Shown in pieces: positions 1 through 9,922 of a stretch of 64,000 bases of DNA. Below the pieces are notes generated by a model, which saw only the letters and a program-made list of their open reading frames with translations, searched no databases and was not told where the DNA came from. The position numbers were made by a program, and so were the translations under genes. Source of the DNA: Paenibacillus paeoniae (GTDB lineage: Bacteria; Bacillota; Bacilli; Paenibacillales; Paenibacillaceae); contig NZ_QUBQ01000008.1 in the NCBI RefSeq assembly GCF_003388735.1, positions 92,963-156,962 of the forward strand. The letters run 5' to 3'. Each line of letters begins with the position of its first letter. Within the stretch, counting starts at the first letter, position 1.

Positions 1-37
1 TAGTGCAATTGATAAATGATCGGGAGGTCGACGGGCC

Positions 38-934
38 ATGCGGTTAAAACGAGTCAGTTTTGGCGACCGGCTATTACTGTACTTCATCTATGCGTTTCTC
101 ATCCTGCTATCCTTCTCAGCCCTGTACCCGTTCTGGAATGCTTTCGTTGTTTCTTTCAATGAAGGGATGGATACATCAAGGGGCGGGATAACGTTCTGGC
201 CAAGAGTTTTCACTTGGGATAACTATGATGTCGTGTTTCAGGACAATAAGTTGATCAATGGATTTCTGATTTCCTTCTACCGAACCATAGTGGGTACGGT
301 ATCCGCTACCTTGATGACGGCGATTTTGGCTTATGGCATGACCCGATCCTTTTTGATGGGCCGCAAGTTTTACATGATTTTCTTTATCTTCACTATGTAC
401 TTTGGCGGCGGATTGATCCCGAACTTCTTGCTCATTCGTTCGCTTGGGCTGATGGACAACTTTCTAGTATTCATTATTCCTGGCTTGATTAGCGTGTGGA
501 ATATGATTATATTCCGAACGTTTTTCAAAGGGTTGCCGGCTGGCCTGGAAGAATCTGCGCAAGTGGACGGCTGCAGCACATGGGGAATCTTTTTCCGAAT
601 CATATTGCCGTTATCAGGTCCGGTCATCGCTACGCTTGGCCTGTTCACCGCTATCGCGCATTGGAACGACTGGTTCGTGCCGAGCATCTACATTACGAAT
701 CCGGACCTGCTGCCCGTACAGACGATACTTCGAAGACTGCTGAACTCCAACATTATTGAATTGTCGGGACTGCCCAATGATGTGATCTCCAAAATCAATA
801 GCGCCAGAACCTTCACCTCCAAGTCGCTTACAAGCGCAACAATGATGGTCGTCACACTTCCTATCATTATTGTGTATCCATTCGTGCAGAAATACTTTGT
901 CAAAGGCGTGTTGATAGGTTCATTGAAAGAATAG
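38..934 (+). CDS. Carbohydrate ABC transporter permease, LplC/YtcP-like
   Basis: 298-residue polytopic membrane protein that should form one half of the channel of a CUT1-type sugar or oligosaccharide importer. The N-terminus (residues 15-40) is a transmembrane helix, and the EAA loop (EESAQVDGCSTWGIFFRIILP, about residues 170-190) that contacts the ATPase is well preserved, as is the typical ending VKGVLIGSLKE. A GGGAGG-like ribosome site (cgggaggtcg) stands about 8 nt before the ATG at 38. The partner permease is presumably just upstream, outside the window; the two binding proteins downstream supply substrate. No ATPase gene is present, which is common for this group because a shared MsmX-type ATPase is used (known of the family). 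The substrate cannot be told from sequence. Confidence 0.9.
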   Translation: MRLKRVSFGDRLLLYFIYAFLILLSFSALYPFWNAFVVSFNEGMDTSRGGITFWPRVFTWDNYDVVFQDNKLINGFLISFYRTIVGTVSATLMTAILAYGMTRSFLMGRKFYMIFFIFTMYFGGGLIPNFLLIRSLGLMDNFLVFIIPGLISVWNMIIFRTFFKGLPAGLEESAQVDGCSTWGIFFRIILPLSGPVIATLGLFTAIAHWNDWFVPSIYITNPDLLPVQTILRRLLNSNIIELSGLPNDVISKINSARTFTSKSLTSATMMVVTLPIIIVYPFVQKYFVKGVLIGSLKE

Positions 935-1010
935 CATCCGATTTCTTCCTAACGGTTTAAGGCGAGTTTCGCTTTGGACATAGACAATAAATATGAGAGG
1001 GGCAATAACC

Positions 1011-2693
1011 ATGAGGAAAAGAAAGTCGTTGCTGCTCGTTGTCTCAGCGGTTCTGCTGCTGACGACGGTACTGGCAGCTTGCAGCAAGTCCGAACCGGGC
1101 AATAACAAGCCATCGCCTTCACCTGCGGCAACCAATCAGACGGGCACTGAAACAGATTCTCCGGGGGCAAATGCAGCATGGGAATTCGGATCGGAACCAC
1201 TGGAATTTTCATTGTTCTTCCATTATGGTTGGACCAATTACTTGGGGATGGACGATTACCCGGCAACCAAATGGTTGAAAGAAAACAAAGGGCTCAACAT
1301 CAAAGCGATTCAGGCGAATGGCAGCAATGATGAAATGATGACGACGATGATGACCGGCGGTACTTTGCCTGATGTCATCTGGATGAACCGATTCCATCCG
1401 GATATGGATCGTATGGAAGGGAACGGCCAGCTTGTCGCTTTCGATGATTACTTGGATAAATATCCGAATTTGAAGAAATGGCTCGGTGAAGAAAGAATTG
1501 ATCTTCTTCGCTCCAAGGACGGAAAGCTGTATAAGTTCCCGAACTGGTATACCAATCAGTCGACCAATACGGCTGGCTATGCAGTCAACAAAAAAATATA
1601 CAGAGAGCTTGGCGAGCCGAAGCTGGAGACGACAGACGAACTATATGACTATCTGGTAAAAGTGAAAGAGAAGTACGGCTCTGAGGTTGTGCCGTATGAG
1701 CCTGGTCGGGCGCAAGATGGCCAAGGCGTAGCTCTGCTGTATACGGCATTCAAAGAAGGCGCTCTATATGATTCCTTGGGCAGCCAGCTCCTCGCTGTAC
1801 CTAATGGCGACAAGCTGACATCGATTTTTACAGATCCTGCTTTCCGTGAGTCGCAAAAATTCGTTTCTAAATTGTATACTGAAAAATTGATGACACAAGA
1901 CGCATTCACCCAATCAGACGATCTAATTACGGAGAAGCTGGTGAATAACCGCGTCGCAGTCTATGGCAGCGCAGACGTTACAAACAAGGCCAATCAAGCT
2001 CATCTTCAAATTACGAGCACTCATCCGGAAGACGGTTACTTCGTGATCTGGCCATTCCACAAAGAAGGACTGGACAAGAACAAAATTCATCCAGGCGGTT
2101 ATGACAAGCTTGGCTGGAACGTAGCGGTCATTACTAAAAATGCCAAAGACCCCGAAAAGATTTTCGCATTCCTGGATTGGTATACAGGTCCTGAGGGGAT
2201 GAATCTTCAGTTCTTCGGTCCGGAGGGGAAAAACTGGAATGGATTTGACAATGAGGGATTTCCAAACTTCACAGATCAGTATAACAAAGAAGAAGTGGCC
2301 CAGCTTCAAACGGACAATTTGCCGGTCATGATCGTAGGCAATTCCGCATACATTGACCCTGCCAAGAACAAATATGAATTGTCCCAGCCAGTAGACCAAC
2401 AAAACTGGCAAGCTCGATACCAGCGCGAAGTGACCTGGCCAACGGGTATCGATACAACCGAGTTCAGAAACCTGACTCCAAGGGCCGAATCGGAAGAGGC
2501 TGGTATCCAGCAGTTGTTGGCCGATATGTTCCTGCAAGTATTTGCCGACTCCTCGCAAGCGAAGAGCCCAGAGGATGTAGACCGTATTCTCGACAAGGCT
2601 GAGGCGGATGCCCAATCGCTGGGCTACAACAAGCTGCTGGAATGGCGTACGGCTCAGTGGCAAGAAAAGCGTAAAATTCTTGGACTCAGCTAG
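1011..2693 (+). CDS. Extracellular solute-binding lipoprotein (LplA-like)
   Basis: About 560 residues. A lipoprotein signal peptide (MRKRKSLLLVV, hydrophobic core, lipobox LAAC at about residue 25) is followed by a Ser/Pro/Thr-rich linker and a large family 1 type binding domain. An in-frame ATG lies 18 nt upstream at 993, but the GAGAGGGG ribosome site sits between the two, so the start at 1011 is chosen. It follows the permease by 76 bp and should capture the sugar or oligosaccharide outside the cell and hand it to the permeases. The next gene encodes a clear paralog with shared blocks such as KYPNLK, TNxAGYAVNKKIYRELG and AIFAMLDW-like segments. A hairpin separates the two. The substrate is unknown; complex polysaccharide fragments are common for such long LplA-type proteins. 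Confidence 0.9.
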   Translation: MRKRKSLLLVVSAVLLLTTVLAACSKSEPGNNKPSPSPAATNQTGTETDSPGANAAWEFGSEPLEFSLFFHYGWTNYLGMDDYPATKWLKENKGLNIKAIQANGSNDEMMTTMMTGGTLPDVIWMNRFHPDMDRMEGNGQLVAFDDYLDKYPNLKKWLGEERIDLLRSKDGKLYKFPNWYTNQSTNTAGYAVNKKIYRELGEPKLETTDELYDYLVKVKEKYGSEVVPYEPGRAQDGQGVALLYTAFKEGALYDSLGSQLLAVPNGDKLTSIFTDPAFRESQKFVSKLYTEKLMTQDAFTQSDDLITEKLVNNRVAVYGSADVTNKANQAHLQITSTHPEDGYFVIWPFHKEGLDKNKIHPGGYDKLGWNVAVITKNAKDPEKIFAFLDWYTGPEGMNLQFFGPEGKNWNGFDNEGFPNFTDQYNKEEVAQLQTDNLPVMIVGNSAYIDPAKNKYELSQPVDQQNWQARYQREVTWPTGIDTTEFRNLTPRAESEEAGIQQLLADMFLQVFADSSQAKSPEDVDRILDKAEADAQSLGYNKLLEWRTAQWQEKRKILGLS

Positions 2694-2713
2694 TCCCGCA
2701 TAGCAAGATCAAG

Positions 2714-2747
2714 CATCCCAACAGGTTTGTCAGAACCCGTTGGGATG
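2714..2747 (+). terminator. Hairpin between the two binding-protein genes
   Basis: CATCCCAAC and GTTGGGATG arms (with GG/CC next to the loop) enclose about 12 nt. The run after the stem is T-containing but not a clean U tract, so this may act as an mRNA 3' stabiliser or partial terminator that keeps the upstream binding protein more abundant than the downstream genes. A TATAAT at 2779-2784 just after it could start a separate transcript. Confidence 0.55.
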
Positions 2748-2857
2748 TCTGTGCATTCTGTTATATTGATCTTTTCTATATAATGTTAGTGGTGTTTTTG
2801 GTATCATTAGACTATTAACAGTCGAATTTACCATTCTTTCAAGGGGGCGCAAGGTCA

Positions 2858-4525
2858 GTGAACAAGAAGAGAGAAATGTTCATGCGACTTCTGCTTACAG
2901 TTCTGACATTAAGTTTGATCTGGGGCTGCAGCAATGCCGGAAGCACGGTAAGAGAACAAGAGGTAGAAGAACATACGACCCAAGAAGGCGGGCTGTATGA
3001 AAATGGCTTGTACGTCTTGGGGAGTGAGCGGCTGGATATCTCGTTTTACGCTCACTATAGCTATTATTCCATGCCTTCATGGGGCTCGGACCCTGCATCG
3101 AAGTGGATCAGGGATCAGTTCAACATTCATGTCACTCCTATTAGTTCAGATGGAAAGGCAAGGCAGAAGCTGCAGAAAATGATTGCCGGCAATCATTTGC
3201 CCAATATTGTATGGGGTGATCGCGGCTCCGATCTGGAGCAGATGAGGGAAGCGGGCTTGCTGGTGCCGCTCGATGCTTATATCGATAAGTATCCGAACCT
3301 GAAGCATTGGGCAGGAGACAAAATATTGGAATTACTTCGTTCCTCGGACGGTCACATCTATTATTTTCCCAACTACTATACGAACAGACCCTATGGCAAT
3401 TCGGGATATGTCATTAACAAAAAGATATACCGGGAGTTAGGATTCCCGCCGCTTGAAACGACGGAGGATCTGTATCATTATCTGCAAATGGTGAAGGAAA
3501 GTTATCCGAATGTCATTCCATTCGAGACAGGGCAGACCAAGGAAGGGCATGGCATCGATCAGCTTTTTTCGGCGTTTAAAGAAGAAAATTTAGGTTTTAC
3601 CAGATTGTATGCTGTAACGGAAGGCGACCGGATGTCGTCTATCTACAAGGATGAAGCGTTCCGCGAGTCGGCTGTATACGTGGCCAGGCTGATGCGCGAG
3701 GGATTGATACCGACGGATGCGATGACGCAGACAGAGGATCAAATTGCCGAAAAGCTGATGCTAGGAAGAGTGGCTGTCTATGCCAGCGCAAATCCGATGA
3801 TCAATGCAATGGTGGGCGATGCGGAGCTGCGCAAGGTTAATCCGGACGATGGTTATATGTTCATCGAGCCGATCTATAAGCAAGGCTTAGACCGCACCAA
3901 GATTTATCCTGGCACCTACAACATCCTGGGCTGGAATGTTGCGTCCATTACGACTAGCGCAAGAAATCCGGAAGCGATATTCGCTATGCTGGATTGGATG
4001 ACGGGTCCGGAGGGCTCGGCCGTCCAGATGTGGGGACCGCCAGGACCTGCGGGCTATTGGAACGGATTTTTGGATGACGGAATTACGCCTAATTTTACAG
4101 CCAGATACGGAACTGATCCGAAAGGCTTGGCGGAAATTCAAGCCATCTCCGGCGATCTCATATGGGTAGGCAATACGGTGTACCTCGATAAAACAAAAAG
4201 CGAGTTTGAGCAGACGCTGCCGGAAGAGCAGCAGAATTGGTCGACCTATTGGCAGCAGAAAATTACCTGGAAATCGCAAGGAGACGCGACGGAATTCATT
4301 AATGTGCAGCCGGCCCCAAACTCGGAGGAAGGCCAAATTATGAGCTATTTAAGAGAGATATGGCTCGATGCGCGCAGGGACGCTCTATTTGGCAAATCCG
4401 ACGAGGAAGTGCTGTCCATACTGGATGATGCGCATCGTGCTTCCATGGAGGCGGGGTTTCAGCAATATTTAAATGACATCACGACGAGATGGCAAGACAA
4501 TGTGAAAGTTCTGAATAACAAATAG
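2858..4525 (+). CDS. Second extracellular solute-binding lipoprotein (paralog of the previous gene)
   Basis: 555 residues starting at GTG 2858 behind AAGGGGGCGCAAGG. The signal peptide ends at a Cys near residue 24 (SLIWGC, an unusual Trp in the lipobox). The protein aligns along its whole length with the preceding gene (for example YIDKYPNLKHWAGDKILELLRSSDGH, YVINKKIYRELG, VASITTSARNPEAIF segments). It is separated from it by a hairpin and lies 42 bp before a YesN-like regulator, so it sits between the transport and the regulatory genes. It may serve as a second binding protein with another specificity, or as a ligand-loaded sensor partner for the kinase encoded at 6158; that second role is inference from position only. 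Confidence 0.88.
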   Translation: MNKKREMFMRLLLTVLTLSLIWGCSNAGSTVREQEVEEHTTQEGGLYENGLYVLGSERLDISFYAHYSYYSMPSWGSDPASKWIRDQFNIHVTPISSDGKARQKLQKMIAGNHLPNIVWGDRGSDLEQMREAGLLVPLDAYIDKYPNLKHWAGDKILELLRSSDGHIYYFPNYYTNRPYGNSGYVINKKIYRELGFPPLETTEDLYHYLQMVKESYPNVIPFETGQTKEGHGIDQLFSAFKEENLGFTRLYAVTEGDRMSSIYKDEAFRESAVYVARLMREGLIPTDAMTQTEDQIAEKLMLGRVAVYASANPMINAMVGDAELRKVNPDDGYMFIEPIYKQGLDRTKIYPGTYNILGWNVASITTSARNPEAIFAMLDWMTGPEGSAVQMWGPPGPAGYWNGFLDDGITPNFTARYGTDPKGLAEIQAISGDLIWVGNTVYLDKTKSEFEQTLPEEQQNWSTYWQQKITWKSQGDATEFINVQPAPNSEEGQIMSYLREIWLDARRDALFGKSDEEVLSILDDAHRASMEAGFQQYLNDITTRWQDNVKVLNNK

Positions 4526-4567
4526 CAGCTTACATTCATCATTGATGCTTCATGGGGGGAAGAGACG

Positions 4568-6142
4568 ATGTACAACGTGCTGTTGGTAGATGATGAAGAA
4601 CTGGATTTGGAAGGGATGAAGCAATTTATTCCTTGGACCGAGCTGGGGATGGAAGTCAAGGGCTCTGTGAACAATGCACTGTCCGCCTGCGAGGTGCTGG
4701 ATCAGCATGTCATTGATATACTCGTAAGTGATGTGAATATGCCCTATATGTCAGGGCTTGAGCTGGCTCGGATTGCGCTGCAGAGGAAGCCCAATATACG
4801 GATTATCTTTGTGAGCGGATTTCAGGAGTTTAGTTTTGTGCAGCAAGCCCTCTCACTGAAGGCTTACAATTACGTTCTAAAGCCGATGGACGATAATGAA
4901 CTGATTGCTTCGCTTATGAAGGTGAAGCGCGACTTGGACGAGGAGCTGAAGCATCGGGAGGTCGAGGAAGCCTACCAGGATATGATTCCTATTGCCAAAA
5001 GCGATCTGCTTCTGCGTCTCTTCGAAGGGGAAGATCCTTCGGATCGCGAGTTTATGGCGAAGTTGATGAAGTCTCATGAACTTCACCGACTGAAGTGGCC
5101 CGTTCGGGTAGCGGTGATGGAGCTGGATCTGCTCTCTCGAACGGAAGACAACGCCTCATCACGGCTGGAAGTGTCCAGAGTGTTCATGAAGCAGCTGCAT
5201 GAAGCGGTAAGCGCAGGAGGAACTATTCCTTACTGTAAGCTGAATTCCCAGCGGTTCGCTCTGCTGCTGGAGGCAGATAGCATTGAAGATAGAATTGATA
5301 AGCTGCTGGATCGGGCGCAGCGCAGATTGACCGTTACGATAACGACCGGTCTCGGGGCGCCTGTACATTCGCTGGATAGGCTTCATAATTCATATGGGCA
5401 AGCCATTCAGGCGGTTGAAGGGAAAATGTTTCTCGGAAAAGGCGGCATTATTAATTTCGAGGAAGTAAGCACGGAGCCGGGCATGTTGGATTCCCGCATG
5501 CTGGACAATCATATGAATGCAATGATGAAAGCGGTTAAAGAGTATGAGCTTGTGCAAATTTATGACGAATTTGAAGCGTTATTCCGATCGTTGACAAGCC
5601 TGCGTTCCAAGTTCACCGTTCATAATCTGACCAACTATATTATTTGGAAGCTGGATCAGCACTTGAGCGCGATGAACGAGGATTTGTTCGAGCTGCTTGG
5701 CATTGATATCCGCAATCTCGATATATTGCTGCAGTTCGAGACGGTTAATGATATCCGCAGATGGCTGCTCTATCGCGTTTTTGAAATATCGGAGAAGCTG
5801 CATCAGAAGAACAGCACAAAGGACAGTAAGTTTATTCGCAATGTGATGAAGACGATCAAAGAGCGGATGAGCGAAAATATTACGCTAAAGGATATCGCAC
5901 AGCATTTCTCATTCTCCCCTAGCTACTTAGGATTTCTGATTAAAGAGAAGTCGGGGCATACCTTTAATGAATTATTGGTCCAGCTGCGCATGGAACGGGC
6001 TTGCGAGCTGCTCAAAATGCCTGGCATGAAAATCTATGAGATTGCCGATCAGGTTGGCTATCGCTACTTGCCGTATTTCAGCAGGCAATTCAAAGAGAAG
6101 TTTGGCATGACGCCGCTAGAATACCGCAAAAGAGAACAATAG
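4568..6142 (+). CDS. Response regulator, YesN-like (REC plus AraC-type HTH)
   Basis: 524 residues. The N-terminal receiver domain shows the acidic pair D8-D9 (LLVDDEE), the phosphoacceptor D55 (LVSDVNMP) and K105-region KPMDDNEL. A long middle region without a familiar motif follows, and the C-terminal 100 residues form an AraC/XylS double helix-turn-helix (ITLKDIAQHFSFSPSYLGFLIKEKSG ... GYRYLPYFSRQFKEKFGMTPLEYRK). It would be phosphorylated by the kinase encoded 15 bp downstream and most likely activates the adjacent sugar transport operon, as is usual for these clusters. Start ATG 4568 follows a GGGGGAAGAG ribosome site. Confidence 0.92.
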   Translation: MYNVLLVDDEELDLEGMKQFIPWTELGMEVKGSVNNALSACEVLDQHVIDILVSDVNMPYMSGLELARIALQRKPNIRIIFVSGFQEFSFVQQALSLKAYNYVLKPMDDNELIASLMKVKRDLDEELKHREVEEAYQDMIPIAKSDLLLRLFEGEDPSDREFMAKLMKSHELHRLKWPVRVAVMELDLLSRTEDNASSRLEVSRVFMKQLHEAVSAGGTIPYCKLNSQRFALLLEADSIEDRIDKLLDRAQRRLTVTITTGLGAPVHSLDRLHNSYGQAIQAVEGKMFLGKGGIINFEEVSTEPGMLDSRMLDNHMNAMMKAVKEYELVQIYDEFEALFRSLTSLRSKFTVHNLTNYIIWKLDQHLSAMNEDLFELLGIDIRNLDILLQFETVNDIRRWLLYRVFEISEKLHQKNSTKDSKFIRNVMKTIKERMSENITLKDIAQHFSFSPSYLGFLIKEKSGHTFNELLVQLRMERACELLKMPGMKIYEIADQVGYRYLPYFSRQFKEKFGMTPLEYRKREQ

Positions 6143-6157
6143 CCTATGGAGGGAAAG

Positions 6158-7987
6158 ATGAAATCGGCCTGGGAGAAACGAAGACGCTTGGGTTATATGC
6201 CAATCGGCTATAAGCTTATGCTCTCGTACCTTGTATTTATCATTATTCTGATCACAGTGAATGGTTATGTCTCCCACTCCATGTACGATGCATCGATGCG
6301 GAAGCAAACCAGCGATAATATTAAAAACACGTTGGTGCAAATCAGGGACAATGTCGCCTACAAAACGGATGATATGATCCGAATTTCTTCCACCCTTTAC
6401 GAGGACGATAAATTTGTGGAAAGCCTCAAGCTTATACCGGAGGACAGCAGGGAGAAGCATCTCAGACATGAACAGACGCTGCTGCCTAAGCTCGATAGCG
6501 CGTCCAAGTCCATCGGTATGAATTTAAGGATGTTCATTTACTTTAAAAATGACACTATTGACGAAGTGTACAATATCTATGATCAGCACGATACGCAATC
6601 CAATGAAAAGGTAATCAACATGCTGAAGCATCGGCGTATTTCGAATACGCCTTGGTATTTTCTATTCCCGGAAGAGGAATATGGCGTCACGATGGTTTGG
6701 GAGCAAGTCGAGGATGATAGATTAAGCAATCGAATCTCGATGATTCGCCGAATTGTGGATTTGTCTATTCCTACGAATGTGAAAGAAATTGGCATGATGA
6801 GGTTCAGCGTCTTAATCGACGAACTGTTCGAAAGTGTATATTTCCGCAACCTGGGAGACGGTGCCGTCTTGCTTGTGAAGGACAAGACGGGGGAAATTAT
6901 TTATGCCTCCGACGAACAATTGGACGAAGCAAGGGCATCCAGTGGGCGAGCGCCGATTACGCTGGCTTCGATGGCGGAGTCTCACCCGCCGGGCGAATTT
7001 CTGACGCTTGAGGAGTATATGCCCCTGCAGGAGTGGACAATAGTCGCTTATGTGCCGCTGACCATTATTAAGCAAGAGGCTGAGCGCGTGCAGACCTATA
7101 TCCTCTTGATATGTCTGCTTTGTTTCGTCTTATTCACATTTACCGGCATATTCATGTCGCGGTACTTCTCCAAGCGAATTACAAAGTTCGTCTCTGTGCT
7201 GAATGCGTTTCGTGAGGGAGACTTGCACAAGCGGATCTCTTATCGGGGAAGGGATGAGTTTTCGCAAATCGCAACGGCGCTGAACGGTATGGGCGAAGAT
7301 GTGGAAGCGCTGATCAACAAGGTGTACTTGACTCAGCTGCAGAAGAAGGAAGCGGAGCTTGAGATGCTGCAGACGCAGATCAATCCGCATTTTCTGTACA
7401 ATACGCTTTCGTCTATTAACCGACTGGCCAAATTCGGCGAGAACGAGAAGCTTCAGAAGATGGTGGTGCAACTGGCGAAGTTTTACCGGCTGACGCTTAA
7501 TTCCGGCAAAACGCTTATTCCCGTTTCTTCCGAAGTCGAGCAAGCTAACGCCTATCTGGACATTCAGAAGGTCAAGTACGGACGCAGACTTGAAGCGACA
7601 TTCGATGTTGACGTTAACGTGTGGCAATACGAGACCATTAAGCTCATTCTGCAGCCTTTTGTAGAAAATGTATTGAAGCACGCATGGAGCGGCGATCGCA
7701 TTCATATTCGCATTGTGGCCAAGCTGGAGGGCGATGATATCCTATATCGGGTTATTGATGACGGGATGGGCGTGAGGCAAGAGCGGATCGCAGAAATTAT
7801 GAGTCTCTCCAACGACAGCGAGACGGGCTTCGGTATCCGCAATATACATCAGCGCGTTCAGCTTCAATATGGCGAGCAGTATGGCGTGTCGATTTTCAGC
7901 CGAAGAGGCGCAGGCACCTCGGTTGATATTCGTATCCCCGCCCGGAAGCGGAAGCTGTTTCTGGAGGACGATCAGGCAAGCGGGTAA
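6158..7987 (+). CDS. Sensor histidine kinase, YesM-like
   Basis: 609 residues from the ATG at 6158; the upstream ATG at 6146 lies inside the GGAGGG ribosome site and is not preferred. Two transmembrane segments (about residues 18-38 and 300-325) flank an extracellular sensor domain of roughly 260 residues. HAMP follows, then a His_kinase domain with the phosphoacceptor near H411 (QINPHFLYNTL) and a HATPase with N box (LQPFVENVLKHA) and G boxes (DDGMGV, GFGIRNI). Cognate of the YesN-like regulator immediately upstream. It probably senses a sugar or a loaded binding protein at the cell surface. Confidence 0.92.
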   Translation: MKSAWEKRRRLGYMPIGYKLMLSYLVFIIILITVNGYVSHSMYDASMRKQTSDNIKNTLVQIRDNVAYKTDDMIRISSTLYEDDKFVESLKLIPEDSREKHLRHEQTLLPKLDSASKSIGMNLRMFIYFKNDTIDEVYNIYDQHDTQSNEKVINMLKHRRISNTPWYFLFPEEEYGVTMVWEQVEDDRLSNRISMIRRIVDLSIPTNVKEIGMMRFSVLIDELFESVYFRNLGDGAVLLVKDKTGEIIYASDEQLDEARASSGRAPITLASMAESHPPGEFLTLEEYMPLQEWTIVAYVPLTIIKQEAERVQTYILLICLLCFVLFTFTGIFMSRYFSKRITKFVSVLNAFREGDLHKRISYRGRDEFSQIATALNGMGEDVEALINKVYLTQLQKKEAELEMLQTQINPHFLYNTLSSINRLAKFGENEKLQKMVVQLAKFYRLTLNSGKTLIPVSSEVEQANAYLDIQKVKYGRRLEATFDVDVNVWQYETIKLILQPFVENVLKHAWSGDRIHIRIVAKLEGDDILYRVIDDGMGVRQERIAEIMSLSNDSETGFGIRNIHQRVQLQYGEQYGVSIFSRRGAGTSVDIRIPARKRKLFLEDDQASG

Positions 7988-8020
7988 GGCTACGCAGTAT
8001 ATCACTCAGTGGACACAAGA

Positions 8021-8052
8021 AGGGCAGTGCTTGAAGACCTCGGCACTGCCCT
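8021..8052. terminator. Hairpin between convergent kinase and catalase genes
   Basis: AGGGCAGTGC and GCACTGCCCT form a perfect 10-bp stem around a 12-nt loop. It lies between the converging ends of the kinase (7987) and catalase (8128) genes, so it may serve both directions, but neither side has a strong T run. Confidence 0.5.
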
Positions 8053-8127
8053 GTATATTTGCCATCTTTTCTAGCGAGCTCCATCTGTTGAGAGAATTCG
8101 CATTTGAGACATCTAGGTCTTTAAAAT

Positions 8128-9741
8128 TCAATATCCGTCTGTAGAATGCCCTAGCTCCGTAGATAGCTCCATGCCTTCGTTGGCGGGATGAGTGCCGACA
8201 TGCCCCTCTGGACCTTTGGCAGATTTCAGGCCGTCTGCAACTCTTCTGCCGTATTCGGCATCCGCTTCTGTAAAGTGATGAACCATGGTCTCCTGAATAT
8301 AGGTCGTGCATGTGCTGAGCGCATCAACCAGATTGGAGATGAGATCATCTCGTTCCCATGACTCCAAGCTGCGATAGGTGTCGCCCGCTTGCTTGAAGTT
8401 ATTTTGTCGATCTATTGGTTCGCGGGTAAGCTTGTCATGGTATTCCGGTTCATGCGGCTCTCCCGGACGTTCCGCTTCCTTCAGTCCGCCGAGCGAGGAG
8501 GGCTCATAGTTCACATGAGGATTTTGACCCGGTGAAACGTCTACATAGAAGGACATTTGTCCGTCTCGTTGGTTGGTCGCGACCCGTTTCTTCGGAGCAT
8601 TGATCGGGAGCTGCAAGTAATTGCTGCCTACCCGGTAACGCTGTGTGTCCGAGTAGGAGAATGTACGGCCTTGAAGCATCTTGTCGTCCGAGAAGTCCAG
8701 ACCATCGACGAGCACACCTGTACCGAACGCAGCTTGCTCGACCTCGGCGAAGTAGTTGTCCGGATTGCGGTTCAGCACCATCTTGCCGACGGGAAGCATG
8801 GGGAATTGATTATCGTCCCAGAGCTTGGTGTCATCAAGCGGATCGAAGTCCAGCTCTGGATGTTCGTCATCGCTCATCCACTGCACCTTAAGCTCCCATT
8901 CCGGATATTCACCGTGTTCGATTGCCTCGTACAGATCTTGGGTCGCATGATTGAAGTTTTTGGCCTGCAGCTCCTCGGCATCCTTCTGCGTCAAGTTGCG
9001 TATCCCCTGCAACGGCTCCCAATGATATTTCACAATAACAGCCTTACCCTCGGCATTGATCCACTTGTAAGTGTTGACGCCAGAGCCCTGCATTTGACGA
9101 TAATTGGCCGGAATGCCCCATGGAGAGAACAGAAAGGTGATCATATGGGTCGATTCGGGCGATTGCGATACAAAATCGAAGAAACGCTCCATACTCTGCA
9201 CGTTCGTGACGGGGTCGGGCTTGAAGGCATGCACCATATCGGGGAACTTCATGGCATCGCGAATAAAGAAGATTTTCAAATTGTTTCCAACCAGATCCCA
9301 ATTGCCGTCTTCCGTATAAAATTTGGTGGCGAATCCTCTTGGATCGCGCAGTGTCTCGGGCGAGTGTCCTCCATGGATAACAGTCGAGAAGCGGACGAAT
9401 ACCGGCGTACGCTTGCCGGACTCCTGAAACAGCTTCGCTCGCGTGTACTTGGAGATGGGCTCGTCCCCCAGCTTTCCGTAGGCTTCGAAATACCCGTGAG
9501 CGCCGGCGCCGCGTCCGTGCACGACTCGCTCCGGCACGCGCTCACGGTCGAAATGCGATATTTTTTCGATAAAATGATAGTTTTCCAGTGTAGATGGGCC
9601 GCGATTGCCTATTGTACGAATATTTTGGTTGTCCGTAATAGGATGTCCTTGCCGATTCGTTAAGGTTTCCTTCGTCTCTCCGGGTGCAAGCTCCTGGCTG
9701 GCAGCGCTGGATTCCGTCTTGCTGTTGTTATGCCCTGTCAT
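8128..9741 (-). CDS. Haem catalase (long N-terminal, KatX-like clade)
   Basis: About 537 residues. It decomposes hydrogen peroxide to water and oxygen in the cytoplasm or spore. Visible catalase features: distal histidine in ERVVHGRGAGAHG, the conserved FVRFSTV and DPRGFATKFYTEDGNWDLVGNN blocks, and the proximal haem tyrosine in RTFSYSDTQRYRVG. The length and the N-terminal extension (ELAPGETKETLTNRQG) fit the long clade that contains Bacillus KatX rather than the shorter vegetative KatA. A GTG 15 nt further upstream is possible, but AAGGTGG sits right before the ATG at 9741. Single-gene unit, convergent with the kinase gene and divergent from the TPR gene. Confidence 0.95.
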   Translation of the reverse strand: MTGHNNSKTESSAASQELAPGETKETLTNRQGHPITDNQNIRTIGNRGPSTLENYHFIEKISHFDRERVPERVVHGRGAGAHGYFEAYGKLGDEPISKYTRAKLFQESGKRTPVFVRFSTVIHGGHSPETLRDPRGFATKFYTEDGNWDLVGNNLKIFFIRDAMKFPDMVHAFKPDPVTNVQSMERFFDFVSQSPESTHMITFLFSPWGIPANYRQMQGSGVNTYKWINAEGKAVIVKYHWEPLQGIRNLTQKDAEELQAKNFNHATQDLYEAIEHGEYPEWELKVQWMSDDEHPELDFDPLDDTKLWDDNQFPMLPVGKMVLNRNPDNYFAEVEQAAFGTGVLVDGLDFSDDKMLQGRTFSYSDTQRYRVGSNYLQLPINAPKKRVATNQRDGQMSFYVDVSPGQNPHVNYEPSSLGGLKEAERPGEPHEPEYHDKLTREPIDRQNNFKQAGDTYRSLESWERDDLISNLVDALSTCTTYIQETMVHHFTEADAEYGRRVADGLKSAKGPEGHVGTHPANEGMELSTELGHSTDGY

Positions 9742-9922
9742 AGAATGTTCTTCCACCTTCGCTTCAATTTGGGAATCGTTCCAACGTAGTATAGGGATGG
9801 GTGACTTTTTTTATGCGACGTTTTAGGGGAGAAATTCGTATCAAAGAGATCATCAGAACGTGGTTTATGATATGATTGAACTATAATGGGTTTCATAAAT
9901 ATTGGGTATTGCGGAGGATAGC

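Noticed and set aside
8557..9663. Long plus-strand frame (368 codons) opposite catalase
   Set aside because: Antisense shadow of an unmistakable catalase gene; no ribosome site or motif.
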